NCBI GenBank assembly: GCA_037045055.1
Contig: JBAOHJ010000001.1
Coordinates: forward strand, 744,001 to 808,000
Length of the DNA: 64,000 nucleotides
Reading direction: 5' to 3'
Source: Phosphoribacter sp037045055
GTDB taxonomy: Bacteria; Actinomycetota; Actinomycetes; Actinomycetales; Dermatophilaceae
In this document: positions 33,238-40,534 of the stretch, piece after piece
Layout of the letters: each line of letters opens with the position of its first letter
Position numbering within the stretch: position 1 is the stretch's first letter
Program-made: the position numbers and the translations under genes
Notes under the pieces: model-generated
Seen by the model: only the letters and a program-made list of their open reading frames with translations
Database searches by the model: none
What the model was told of the DNA's origin: nothing

Positions 33238-34869
33238 GTGACCTCGCTGTTCGGGACGTACGCGCCCCGGCGGCCCGCCTACGACGAGATGTTCGACACG
33301 CTCGGTCAGGTGCGCCCCGGGTATGCCGGCGTGCACGAGGCGATGGCCATGCTCAGCCCCGCGGAGGTCCGGGCTCGCGCCGACTACCTCTCTCGCACCT
33401 ACGTCGACCAGGGCGTGACCTTCGACATCGGCGGGCAGGAGCGCCCGTTCCCGCTGGACCTCGTGCCGCGGCTCATCGATGCCCAGACGTGGACACACAT
33501 CGAGCTGGGCGTGGCCCAGCGGGTCCGGGCCCTGGAGCGGTTCCTCGCCGACGTGTACGGCCCTGGCGACCTGTTTGCCGACGGCGTCGTGCCCCGCGAG
33601 GTGGTTACCAGCTCGGCGCACTTCCACCGGGTGGTGGCCGGGTTGGACCCCCCGGGCGGGGTGCGCATCCACGTCGCGGGCATCGACCTGGTGCGCGACG
33701 ACGCCGGGACGTTCCGGGTCCTGGAGGACAACGTCCGGATCCCCTCGGGCGTGTCCTACGTCATGACCAACCGCCGAGCCGTGTCCAGCGTGCTGCCCGA
33801 GGCGTTCGCCCACCACCGGGTGCAGCCGGTGCGCAGCTACCCGCACCGGCTGCTGGCGGCGCTGCGCGCGGCGGCGCCCAGTGGGGCCAACGATCCCACG
33901 GTCGTGGTGCTCTCCCCCGGGGTGTACAACTCCGCCTACTTCGAGCACGCCCTGCTGGCGCGGATGATGGGGTGCCGGCTCGTCGAGGGCCGCGACATCC
34001 TCTGTCAGGGCGGGCGCGTGCTCGTGCGCACGACCAGCGGCCTTCGCCCGGTGCACGTCGTCTACCGTCGCGTCGACGACGAATGGCTCGACCCGATGCA
34101 CTTCCGGGGCGACTCGCTGCTCGGCTGTGCGGGGATGGTCAACGCCGCCCGCGCCGGCAACGTGACGATCGCCAATGCGGTCGGCAACGGCGTGGCCGAC
34201 GACAAGCTCGTCTACACCTACGTCCCCGACCTCATCCGCTACTACCTCGGCGAGGCTCCGATCCTGCCGAACGTCGACACCTGGCGCCTCGGGGACCCGG
34301 CACCTCGCGAGGAAGTCCTCGACCGCCTGGCCGAGGTGGTCGTCAAGCCGGTCGACGGCTCGGGCGGCAAGGGCATCCTCATCGGGCCGGACGCGAGCCC
34401 GCAGCAGCTGGACCAGGCGCGCCGGCGCATCGTCGCCGACCCCCGAGGGTGGGTGGCCCAGCCGGTCGTGACGCTGTCCACGGTTCCGACGTTCGTCGAC
34501 GGGCAGCTGGCCCCGCGACACGTGGACCTGCGCCCGTTCGCGGTCAACAGCGGCGAGGAGATCTGGGTGCTCCCCGGTGGGCTGACCCGCGTGGCCCTGG
34601 CCGAGGGACAGCTCGTCGTCAACTCCAGCCAGGGCGGTGGGTCCAAGGACACCTGGGTGCTGGCCGGACCCAACGGCGCCACCTCGCCGCTCGCGCCGCG
34701 GCGTCGGGTGGTCGGCGACGCGACCGGTCGGGCGAGCGCCCGCGCGGTCGGCGTGCAGCACTCGGAGGTGGCGGCATACGAGCACGCCCAACAGGTGCAG
34801 CAGCAGGGCCGCGTCGACCCGCAGCCGCTATGCCGCCCGACGCCACCACCCCGGGACGCGCCATGTTGA
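33238..34869 (+). CDS. Circularly permuted ATP-grasp protein (DUF404/DUF407)
   Basis: 543 residues from the GTG at 33238. Family segments are plain: RPFPLDLVPRLI, FLADVYGPGDLFADGVVP, RVLEDNVRIPSGVSYVMTNR, VVVLSPGVYNSAYFEHA, VKPVDGSGGKGILIG (nucleotide-binding loop) and RHVDLRPFAVN. Such proteins are predicted amide- or peptide-bond ligases, based on comparative genomics of ATP-grasp amidoligases. The last 30 residues are Gln/Pro/Arg-rich and non-conserved. The stop overlaps the alpha-E gene start by 7 bp. With that gene and the transglutaminase it forms a three-gene cassette found in many bacteria. Confidence 0.92.
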   Translation: MTSLFGTYAPRRPAYDEMFDTLGQVRPGYAGVHEAMAMLSPAEVRARADYLSRTYVDQGVTFDIGGQERPFPLDLVPRLIDAQTWTHIELGVAQRVRALERFLADVYGPGDLFADGVVPREVVTSSAHFHRVVAGLDPPGGVRIHVAGIDLVRDDAGTFRVLEDNVRIPSGVSYVMTNRRAVSSVLPEAFAHHRVQPVRSYPHRLLAALRAAAPSGANDPTVVVLSPGVYNSAYFEHALLARMMGCRLVEGRDILCQGGRVLVRTTSGLRPVHVVYRRVDDEWLDPMHFRGDSLLGCAGMVNAARAGNVTIANAVGNGVADDKLVYTYVPDLIRYYLGEAPILPNVDTWRLGDPAPREEVLDRLAEVVVKPVDGSGGKGILIGPDASPQQLDQARRRIVADPRGWVAQPVVTLSTVPTFVDGQLAPRHVDLRPFAVNSGEEIWVLPGGLTRVALAEGQLVVNSSQGGGSKDTWVLAGPNGATSPLAPRRRVVGDATGRASARAVGVQHSEVAAYEHAQQVQQQGRVDPQPLCRPTPPPRDAPC

Positions 34870-35789
34870 GCCGGATCGCCGAATCGCTGTTCTGGATCGG
34901 TCGCTACCTGGAGCGGGCCGAGGACACCGCCCGGATGCTCGACGTGCACCTGCAGATGGCCGTCGACGACCCGGTCGCCAACCCCCGGGCCGGTGCGCGG
35001 CTGCTGCTGACCGTCATGGGTGCCTCCGACGGGCCTGGACACGTCGACCAGGACAGCGTGATGCGCCGGCTGTGCCACGACCCGGACTCTCCCAGCTCGG
35101 TCGTCAGCGCGATCGTCGGCGCCCGGGAGAGCGCCCGGCGCTCGCGCGAGACGGTCTCCACCGAGATGTGGGAGGCGGTGAACACGACCTGGCACGGCGT
35201 CCGCGACGGGTGGCTGGGCCGGCAGCTGCCCACCGAAGCCTTCCGCTGGGTGCGCGAACGTTGCGCGGTCATCGGCGGCATCGCCGACGGCACGATGAGT
35301 CACGACCAGGGGTGGCACTTCCTCGTCCTGGGTCGCACCATCGAGCGCGTCGACATGACCTCCCGTCTGGTGCTCGCGGCCGCGATGAGCCCCTCGGTGG
35401 CCTCGGCCTGGACTTCCACCCTGCGGGCCTGCGGTGCGCACCACGCCTTCGTGCGCGGCAACCGCGACCAGGACGACGACCACGCGGCCGCCGCGTTCCT
35501 CATCCTCGACCGGGACTTCCCCCGGTCGCTGGTGCACACGCTGCTGGTCGCCGAGCAGGCCCTGGACCACCTGGACGGCGGCCAGCGGCGCACGGGCGGC
35601 GGCGGCGAGGCGGCTCGGCTGCTGGGCCGGGCCCGGGCCGAGTTGGAGTACCGCGCGCTGGGCGAGCTGCTCACCGACCTGCCCGACCGGATGGCCGCTC
35701 TGCAACGCACCTGCGTGGCGGCCAACGACGCGATCTCGCGGCAGTACTTCGAGGGTGCGGTCGCCGCCGAATGGCATGAGGGGGCCTGA
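34863..35789 (+). CDS. Alpha-E domain protein (DUF403)
   Basis: 308 residues, opening MLSRIAESLFWIGRYLERAEDTARMLDVH, the diagnostic start of alpha-E proteins. All-helical, with further conserved WHFLVLGRTIERVDMTSRLVL and RDFPRSLVHTLL segments. The function is not known; it always travels with the permuted ATP-grasp protein and is presumed to help it bind substrate. Overlaps the ATP-grasp gene by 7 bp and ends 1 bp before the transglutaminase GTG. Confidence 0.93.
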   Translation: MLSRIAESLFWIGRYLERAEDTARMLDVHLQMAVDDPVANPRAGARLLLTVMGASDGPGHVDQDSVMRRLCHDPDSPSSVVSAIVGARESARRSRETVSTEMWEAVNTTWHGVRDGWLGRQLPTEAFRWVRERCAVIGGIADGTMSHDQGWHFLVLGRTIERVDMTSRLVLAAAMSPSVASAWTSTLRACGAHHAFVRGNRDQDDDHAAAAFLILDRDFPRSLVHTLLVAEQALDHLDGGQRRTGGGGEAARLLGRARAELEYRALGELLTDLPDRMAALQRTCVAANDAISRQYFEGAVAAEWHEGA

Positions 35790-35790
35790 C

Positions 35791-36639
35791 GTGGGGGCGA
35801 CGCTGCGGATCGTCCACCGGACCGGCTACTCCTACTCCGGTGCCGGGGCGACCTCGTCGTTCAACGAGGCGCGAATGGTGCCGTTGTCCAGCCACGAGCA
35901 GCAAGTGCTGCACACCCGCCTGGAGATCACCCCGGTGCCGTGGACCTACACCTACACCGACTACTGGGGCACCACGGTGACCGCGTTCGAGGTGTTCGAG
36001 CGTCACCGGCAGTTGGACGTGGTGGCCACCAGCACCGTCGACGTGCAGCGTCGCCCGGTCTGCGGCGCACGCCTGTCCTGGGCGGATCTGGCCAGCCCGC
36101 AGCTGCGGGATGCGTTGTGCGAGGTCCTCGCGGTGGTCCCGCGGGTCGCCCCGCCGGCCGACCTGCTCGAGCGGGTCCGCCGGATGCGCTGGAGCAGCGC
36201 CACCCCCCGCGACCTCGCGGTGGCGGTGGTCGACCTCATCCGCGCCGAGGTGCGTTACGTGTTCGGCGCCACCGAGGTCCATTCCCACGCCGCCGACGCG
36301 TGGGACCGACGCGCGGGGGTCTGCCAGGACATGGCTCATCTCATCATCGGGCTGCTGCGCTCGGTGGGCATCCCGGCCCGCTACGTCTCCGGATACCTCA
36401 TGCCCAAGCGCGACAGCCAGATCGACGTGCCGGTGGCCGGCGAGTCGCACGCGTGGGTGCAGTTCTGGGACGGCACCTGGGTGGGCAGCGACCCGACCAA
36501 CGACATCCCGTTGGGCGACCTGCACGTCGAGGTGGCCACCGGGCGCGACTACGGCGACGTCGCGCCGCTGAGCGGGATCTTCACCGGAGGCAAGACCTCG
36601 GACATGTTCGTGTCGGTCGAGATGACGCGCCTGGCCTGA
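35791..36639 (+). CDS. Transglutaminase-like cysteine peptidase with N-terminal BTA domain
   Basis: 282 residues from the GTG at 35791, chosen because it begins right after the alpha-E stop and leaves the normal N-terminus TLRIVHRTGYSYSG. An ATG 15 bp upstream is possible. Catalytic triad: Cys178 in AGVCQDMAHL, His220 in ESHAWVQ and Asp234 in SDPTND. The N-terminal ~90 residues are the beta-rich domain usual in this family. In the cassette it is predicted to cleave or transfer the isopeptide or peptide made by the ATP-grasp enzyme. Confidence 0.93.
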   Translation: MGATLRIVHRTGYSYSGAGATSSFNEARMVPLSSHEQQVLHTRLEITPVPWTYTYTDYWGTTVTAFEVFERHRQLDVVATSTVDVQRRPVCGARLSWADLASPQLRDALCEVLAVVPRVAPPADLLERVRRMRWSSATPRDLAVAVVDLIRAEVRYVFGATEVHSHAADAWDRRAGVCQDMAHLIIGLLRSVGIPARYVSGYLMPKRDSQIDVPVAGESHAWVQFWDGTWVGSDPTNDIPLGDLHVEVATGRDYGDVAPLSGIFTGGKTSDMFVSVEMTRLA

Positions 36640-36729
36640 CTCGTCGAGGCTGCGCACCGACCGCCGGACCGCGGCTGGGCCGCTGCCCCGGGGCCGCGTC
36701 CGAACGCCGGACCGCGACCCGCGCAGCCG

Positions 36730-37092
36730 TCAGGGCGGGTATGCCGCGGCGGCCGGCGCGCTCGGGTCGGGCCCGAGGTCGGCGGCCGCGATGACGTGGA
36801 AGGCGGGCTGCTCGTACGGGTGGGCGGCCCGCAGCGCCGCGACGACCTCACCTCGACGCGACCGGGGCAGGACCACCTCGACGCGGTTCTCCGCCACCCG
36901 CTCCAGGCGGCCCACCGCGCCGACCGCCGGGTTGGCCCCGACCAGCGGACGGAACTGCCCCGTCCCGGCAGCGACGAACGCGCACTCGCGGTAGTCCCCG
37001 ATGGCCCCCGCCCCGGCGTCGAACAGCGCGGCGAGCACCCGGTCGGTCGCCTCGGGCGGGACGTAGCACACCAGCACGTCCAGGGCGCTCAC
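36730..37092 (-). CDS. Stand-alone PII-like domain related to the YqfO/NIF3 insert domain
   Basis: 120 residues. CYVPPEATDRVLAALFDAGAG, IGDYRECAF, GTGQFRPLVGANPAVG, and the ending RAAHPYEQPAFHV match the ~100-residue ferredoxin/PII-like domain that is inserted in YqfO-type NIF3 proteins and also exists alone. Function unknown; a metal- or nucleotide-sensing role is only suggested by the CutA/PII-like fold. The GTG start overlaps the enoyl-CoA hydratase stop (GTGA), making it the last gene of YbjN, hydratase, YqfO-like. The C-terminus is Ala/Pro-rich and includes a CGGCATAC octamer read Ala-Ala-Tyr. Confidence 0.82.
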   Translation of the reverse strand: MSALDVLVCYVPPEATDRVLAALFDAGAGAIGDYRECAFVAAGTGQFRPLVGANPAVGAVGRLERVAENRVEVVLPRSRRGEVVAALRAAHPYEQPAFHVIAAADLGPDPSAPAAAAYPP

Positions 37093-37871
37093 CGGCCCTC
37101 GAACACCGCCTTGCCCGGTCCGTGCTCGGCGAAGGACGACATCCCGATGGTGCGGTCCGCGGTGGCGAACAGGCCCGCGAAGAGCATCTTCTCCAGCTCC
37201 AGGCCGGTGGCCAGGTCGGTCTCGATCCCCCGGTCGATGGCCTCCTTGGCGGCCTTGTAGGCGAACGCCGGACCCTCGACATACGCCCCCATCCACTCGC
37301 GGGCGGCGGCATACACCTGCTCGTCGGGCACGACCCGGTCGACCATCCCGATGGCCAGCGCCTCGTCGGCCTTGACGAACCGGCCGGAGTAGATCAGCTC
37401 CTTGGCTCTGGACACGCCGACGAGTCGGGGCAGCCGCTGGCTGCCGCCCATCCCCGGGATGACCCCGAGGAGGATCTCCGGCTGGCCCAGCTGGGCCCGC
37501 TCGCCGGCCACCCGGAAGTCGCAGGACAGCGCCAGCTCGCACCCCCCGCCGAGGGCGTAGCCGGTGATCGCCGCGACGGTGGGCTTGGGGATGGTGGCGA
37601 TCGCGTTGACGTAGGCGTGCAGGGTGTCGACCGCGGTGGCCATGTCGGTATAGGACATCTCGAGCATCTCCTTGATGTCCGCCCCCGCGGCGAAGACCCG
37701 CTCCCCCCCGTAGACGATCACCGCCCGCACGTCCTCGCGTGCGCTGGCCTGCTCGGCGGCGGCCTTGAGCTCGACCTGCACCTGCAGGTTGATGGCGTTC
37801 ATCTTCGGGCGGTCCAGGCGGATCGTGCCGATGCCGCCGTCCACCTCGAGCCGGACGAACTCCCCCATCAT
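37089..37871 (-). CDS. Enoyl-CoA hydratase/isomerase family protein
   Basis: 260 residues. Oxyanion-hole segments FAAGADIKEM and GYALGGGCELALSCDF; both catalytic glutamates are in place (Glu112 and Glu132, 20 residues apart as in crotonase), so true hydratase activity is likely. The C-terminus ends with the FAEHGPGKAVFEGR helix. It hydrates 2-enoyl-CoA in fatty-acid degradation. The double ATG at 37871 lies in ATGA, overlapping the YbjN gene stop by 4 bp. It could serve with etfBA and acyl-CoA dehydrogenases in beta-oxidation. Confidence 0.95.
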   Translation of the reverse strand: MMGEFVRLEVDGGIGTIRLDRPKMNAINLQVQVELKAAAEQASAREDVRAVIVYGGERVFAAGADIKEMLEMSYTDMATAVDTLHAYVNAIATIPKPTVAAITGYALGGGCELALSCDFRVAGERAQLGQPEILLGVIPGMGGSQRLPRLVGVSRAKELIYSGRFVKADEALAIGMVDRVVPDEQVYAAAREWMGAYVEGPAFAYKAAKEAIDRGIETDLATGLELEKMLFAGLFATADRTIGMSSFAEHGPGKAVFEGR

Positions 37872-38341
37872 GAACCGCCTTCCGTCGGTGCCTCGGGCCG
37901 GCCCTCGTCGAAGGACCGGTGCCATGCTTCGACGACCTGCAGGACGAGGTCGATCGAGAGCCTGAAGATCGTCGCGAGGTCCACGCCCACGGGCACGACA
38001 TGGTCGGCCATGACGACGAGGTTCCCGCCGGCGATGCCGAGCTTGGCCACGTGCAGCTGCAGCGAGAAGTCGTTGCACCGCTGCAGCCGCAGCAGCAGGT
38101 CGTCGGGCACGGCATCGCCCAGCTGCCACTGCCCGAACACCCGCAGCACCGGCAGGTCACCGTCCTGGCACCGCGCGAAGAGCGTCTGGGGCGGCTCGGT
38201 GGGCACGACGAAGGACACGTCGCCGTCGTCGTCGATGGTCGGCGCGAGAGCGAGATCCACGGCGACGTCGAGCACCCGGCCCCGCAACGGATGCTCGTCC
38301 GGCGGCGGCGGGAAGTTCGGCAGGGCCGTGGGATCGGTCAT
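37868..38341 (-). CDS. YbjN domain protein
   Basis: 157 residues. The fold pattern VLRVFGQWQLGDAVPDDLLLRLQRCNDFSLQLHVAKLGI, then NLVVMADHVVPVGVDLATIF, matches YbjN-like (type III secretion chaperone-like) domains common in actinobacteria; molecular function unknown. TACGGT lies 7 nt before the ATG at 38341, indicating leaderless transcription divergent from glgX. The stop overlaps the enoyl-CoA hydratase start by 4 bp. Confidence 0.8.
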   Translation of the reverse strand: MTDPTALPNFPPPPDEHPLRGRVLDVAVDLALAPTIDDDGDVSFVVPTEPPQTLFARCQDGDLPVLRVFGQWQLGDAVPDDLLLRLQRCNDFSLQLHVAKLGIAGGNLVVMADHVVPVGVDLATIFRLSIDLVLQVVEAWHRSFDEGRPEAPTEGGS

Positions 38342-38348
38342 GTACCCC

Positions 38349-38370
38349 ACCGTAACTTCCCCCCTAGGGT
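38349..38370. promoter_or_regulatory. Compact divergent promoter pair for YbjN and glgX
   Basis: TACGGT (minus strand, 38354 to 38349) sits 7 nt before the YbjN ATG and TAGGGT (plus strand, 38365-38370) sits 7 nt before the glgX ATG. The two predicted -10 elements are 10 bp apart and the whole intergenic gap is 36 bp. Each -35 region would therefore overlap the other gene's start region. Confidence 0.5.
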
Positions 38371-38377
38371 GGGAGCC

Positions 38378-40516
38378 ATGTCTGCCCCGACACGTCGCAG
38401 GGACCACCCGCCCAAACCCGGGGTGACCCTGACCGAGGCCGGTGCGGACGTCTGCGTCTACGCCGGTCACGCCGAGGGCGTGCAGCTGTGCCTGTTCGAG
38501 GACGGCGACCGCAGCGGCGCCAGCGAGCGTCGGATCCCCCTGGTCGACCACCGCTACGGCTACTGGTACGCCAGCGTGCCCGGCCTGCGGGCCGGGCAAC
38601 GCTACGGCTTGCGGGTCACCGGGCCCTGGCTGCCGCACGAGGGGATGCGCCACAACCCCGCCAAGCTGCTGCTCGATCCCTACGGGCTGGCCGTCGAGGG
38701 CGAGGTGTCCTGGGTGCCGCAGGTCTACGGACACGACTGCACCCACGACCTGCTCCCCCAGGACCACACCGTGCGCGACGAGCGGGACTCCGCGGCCTAC
38801 GTGCCGCGCAGCGTGGTGCTCGACCCGGTGTTCGACTGGGGCACCGACGCCCACCCGCGTCGGTCCCTGGCCGACACGGTGCTCTACGAGGCGCACGTGC
38901 GCAACCTCACCATGCGCCTGCCCTCGGTGCCCAAGCGGCTGCGGGGCACGTATGCCGGCCTCGGCCATCCCAGCACCGTGGACTACCTCGCCCGCCTGGG
39001 GGTCACCGCCATCGAGCTGCTGCCCGTGCACGCCTTCACCAGCGAGCCGGCCCTGGCCCGTCGGGGCACGGTCAACCACTGGGGGTACAACACGCTGGGC
39101 TTCTTCGCCCCGCACGCCCCGTATGCCGCGGCCGGCACCCCGCAGGGGGTGCTCGACGAGTTCAAGGGCATGGTGAAGTCGCTGCACTCGGCCGGCATCG
39201 AGGTCATCCTCGACGTCGTCTACAACCACACCGCCGAGCAGTCGGTGACCGGCCCCACCCTGTCGTGGCGGGGGCTGGACGCCCGCACGTACTACCGCCT
39301 CGACGGTCGCGGCATGGACATCGACGTCACCGGGTGCGGCAACACCCTGGACACCAGCAAGTTCGCGACCGTCCGGATGGTCCTGGACTCGCTGCGCTAC
39401 TGGGTCCAGGAGTGCCACGTCGACGGGTTCCGGTTCGACCTGGCCGTGGCGCTGGGCCGGGGGCGCGGCGACGAGTTCGACGCCGACCACCCGTTCTTCG
39501 TCGCCCTGCGCAGCGACCCCGTCCTGTCCCAGGTCAAGAGCATCGCCGAGCCGTGGGACCTGGGCATCCACGGCTGGCGCACCGGCGGTTTCCCGCCCTC
39601 GTTCAGCGAGTGGAACGACCGGTTCCGCGACCGGGTGCGCGCATTCTGGCTCACCGACGTGGCCGCCCGGTCCGCGGGCCAGCACAGCCAGGGCGTGCGC
39701 GACCTGGCGACCCGGCTGGCCGGCTCGGCCGACCTGTTCCACCACGACAACCGCGCCACCATCGCCTCGATCAACTTCGTCGCGGCCCACGACGGCTTCA
39801 CCGCGGCCGACCTGACGACCTACGACGTCAAGCACAACGAGATCAACGGCGAGTACAACCGCGACGGCACCGACAACAACGGCTCGTGGAACCACGGCAC
39901 CGAGGGCCCCAGCCGGGCGCTGGACACCGCGCGGCAGCGGGCCATGCGCAACCTCATGGGCACCCTGCTGTTGTCCACCGGGGTGCCGATGATCAACGGC
40001 GGCGACGAGTTCGGGCGCACCCAGCGGGGCAACAACAACGCCTACTGCCAGGACAACCCGGTGTCGTGGTTCGACTGGGCCCTGGCGCCGTGGCAGGAGG
40101 ATCTGCTGGAGACCACGCGGTTCCTCATCCGGCTGCGCGAGCGGTTCCCGGTGCTGCGCCAGCGGACGTTCTTCAGCGGGACCCAGGTCCACGCGGACGG
40201 GTCCAAGGATCTGCAGTGGTGCGACCGCGACGGGCTGCCGATGACGACGCTGCAGTGGGCCGACCCCGGGCAGCGCACCGTGTCGATGCTGCTCAACGGC
40301 GCCTGGCGCGGGGTGGAGAGCCTGCTCGTGGTCATCCACGGCGACCCGACCGAGGCGGTGGTGACCCTGCCGCGGCCCCCCGGGCTCACGGCATACGAGC
40401 TGGTCTGGGACAGCGCCATGGAGCGCCCCGGCGAGCCGACCTCGGTGGCGCTCGCCGAACCGGTGGTCATGCACCCGACGAGCATCCGGGTCTACCGGGC
40501 GAACGACCTGTCCTGA
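38378..40516 (+). CDS. glgX: Glycogen debranching enzyme GlgX
   Basis: 712 residues. An N-terminal CBM48-like domain (VCVYAGHAEGVQLCLFEDGD) is followed by the GH13 barrel. Conserved regions are VILDVVYNHTAEQ, VDGFRFDLA (nucleophile Asp), VKSIAEPWDLG (general acid Glu) and FVAAHDGFT. NGEYNRDGTDNNGSWNHG is typical of the GlgX/isoamylase group. It hydrolyses alpha-1,6 branches left after phosphorylase action. It converges with glgP, which has the partner activity, with 18 bp between the stops. Confidence 0.95.
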   Translation: MSAPTRRRDHPPKPGVTLTEAGADVCVYAGHAEGVQLCLFEDGDRSGASERRIPLVDHRYGYWYASVPGLRAGQRYGLRVTGPWLPHEGMRHNPAKLLLDPYGLAVEGEVSWVPQVYGHDCTHDLLPQDHTVRDERDSAAYVPRSVVLDPVFDWGTDAHPRRSLADTVLYEAHVRNLTMRLPSVPKRLRGTYAGLGHPSTVDYLARLGVTAIELLPVHAFTSEPALARRGTVNHWGYNTLGFFAPHAPYAAAGTPQGVLDEFKGMVKSLHSAGIEVILDVVYNHTAEQSVTGPTLSWRGLDARTYYRLDGRGMDIDVTGCGNTLDTSKFATVRMVLDSLRYWVQECHVDGFRFDLAVALGRGRGDEFDADHPFFVALRSDPVLSQVKSIAEPWDLGIHGWRTGGFPPSFSEWNDRFRDRVRAFWLTDVAARSAGQHSQGVRDLATRLAGSADLFHHDNRATIASINFVAAHDGFTAADLTTYDVKHNEINGEYNRDGTDNNGSWNHGTEGPSRALDTARQRAMRNLMGTLLLSTGVPMINGGDEFGRTQRGNNNAYCQDNPVSWFDWALAPWQEDLLETTRFLIRLRERFPVLRQRTFFSGTQVHADGSKDLQWCDRDGLPMTTLQWADPGQRTVSMLLNGAWRGVESLLVVIHGDPTEAVVTLPRPPGLTAYELVWDSAMERPGEPTSVALAEPVVMHPTSIRVYRANDLS

Positions 40517-40534
40517 GTCACCTGTTCGGCGGGC

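Noticed and set aside
36640..36729. Bidirectional terminator between the transglutaminase and YqfO-like genes
   Set aside because: The matching arms are only 8 bp and far apart, with no strong stem; chance in this GC content.
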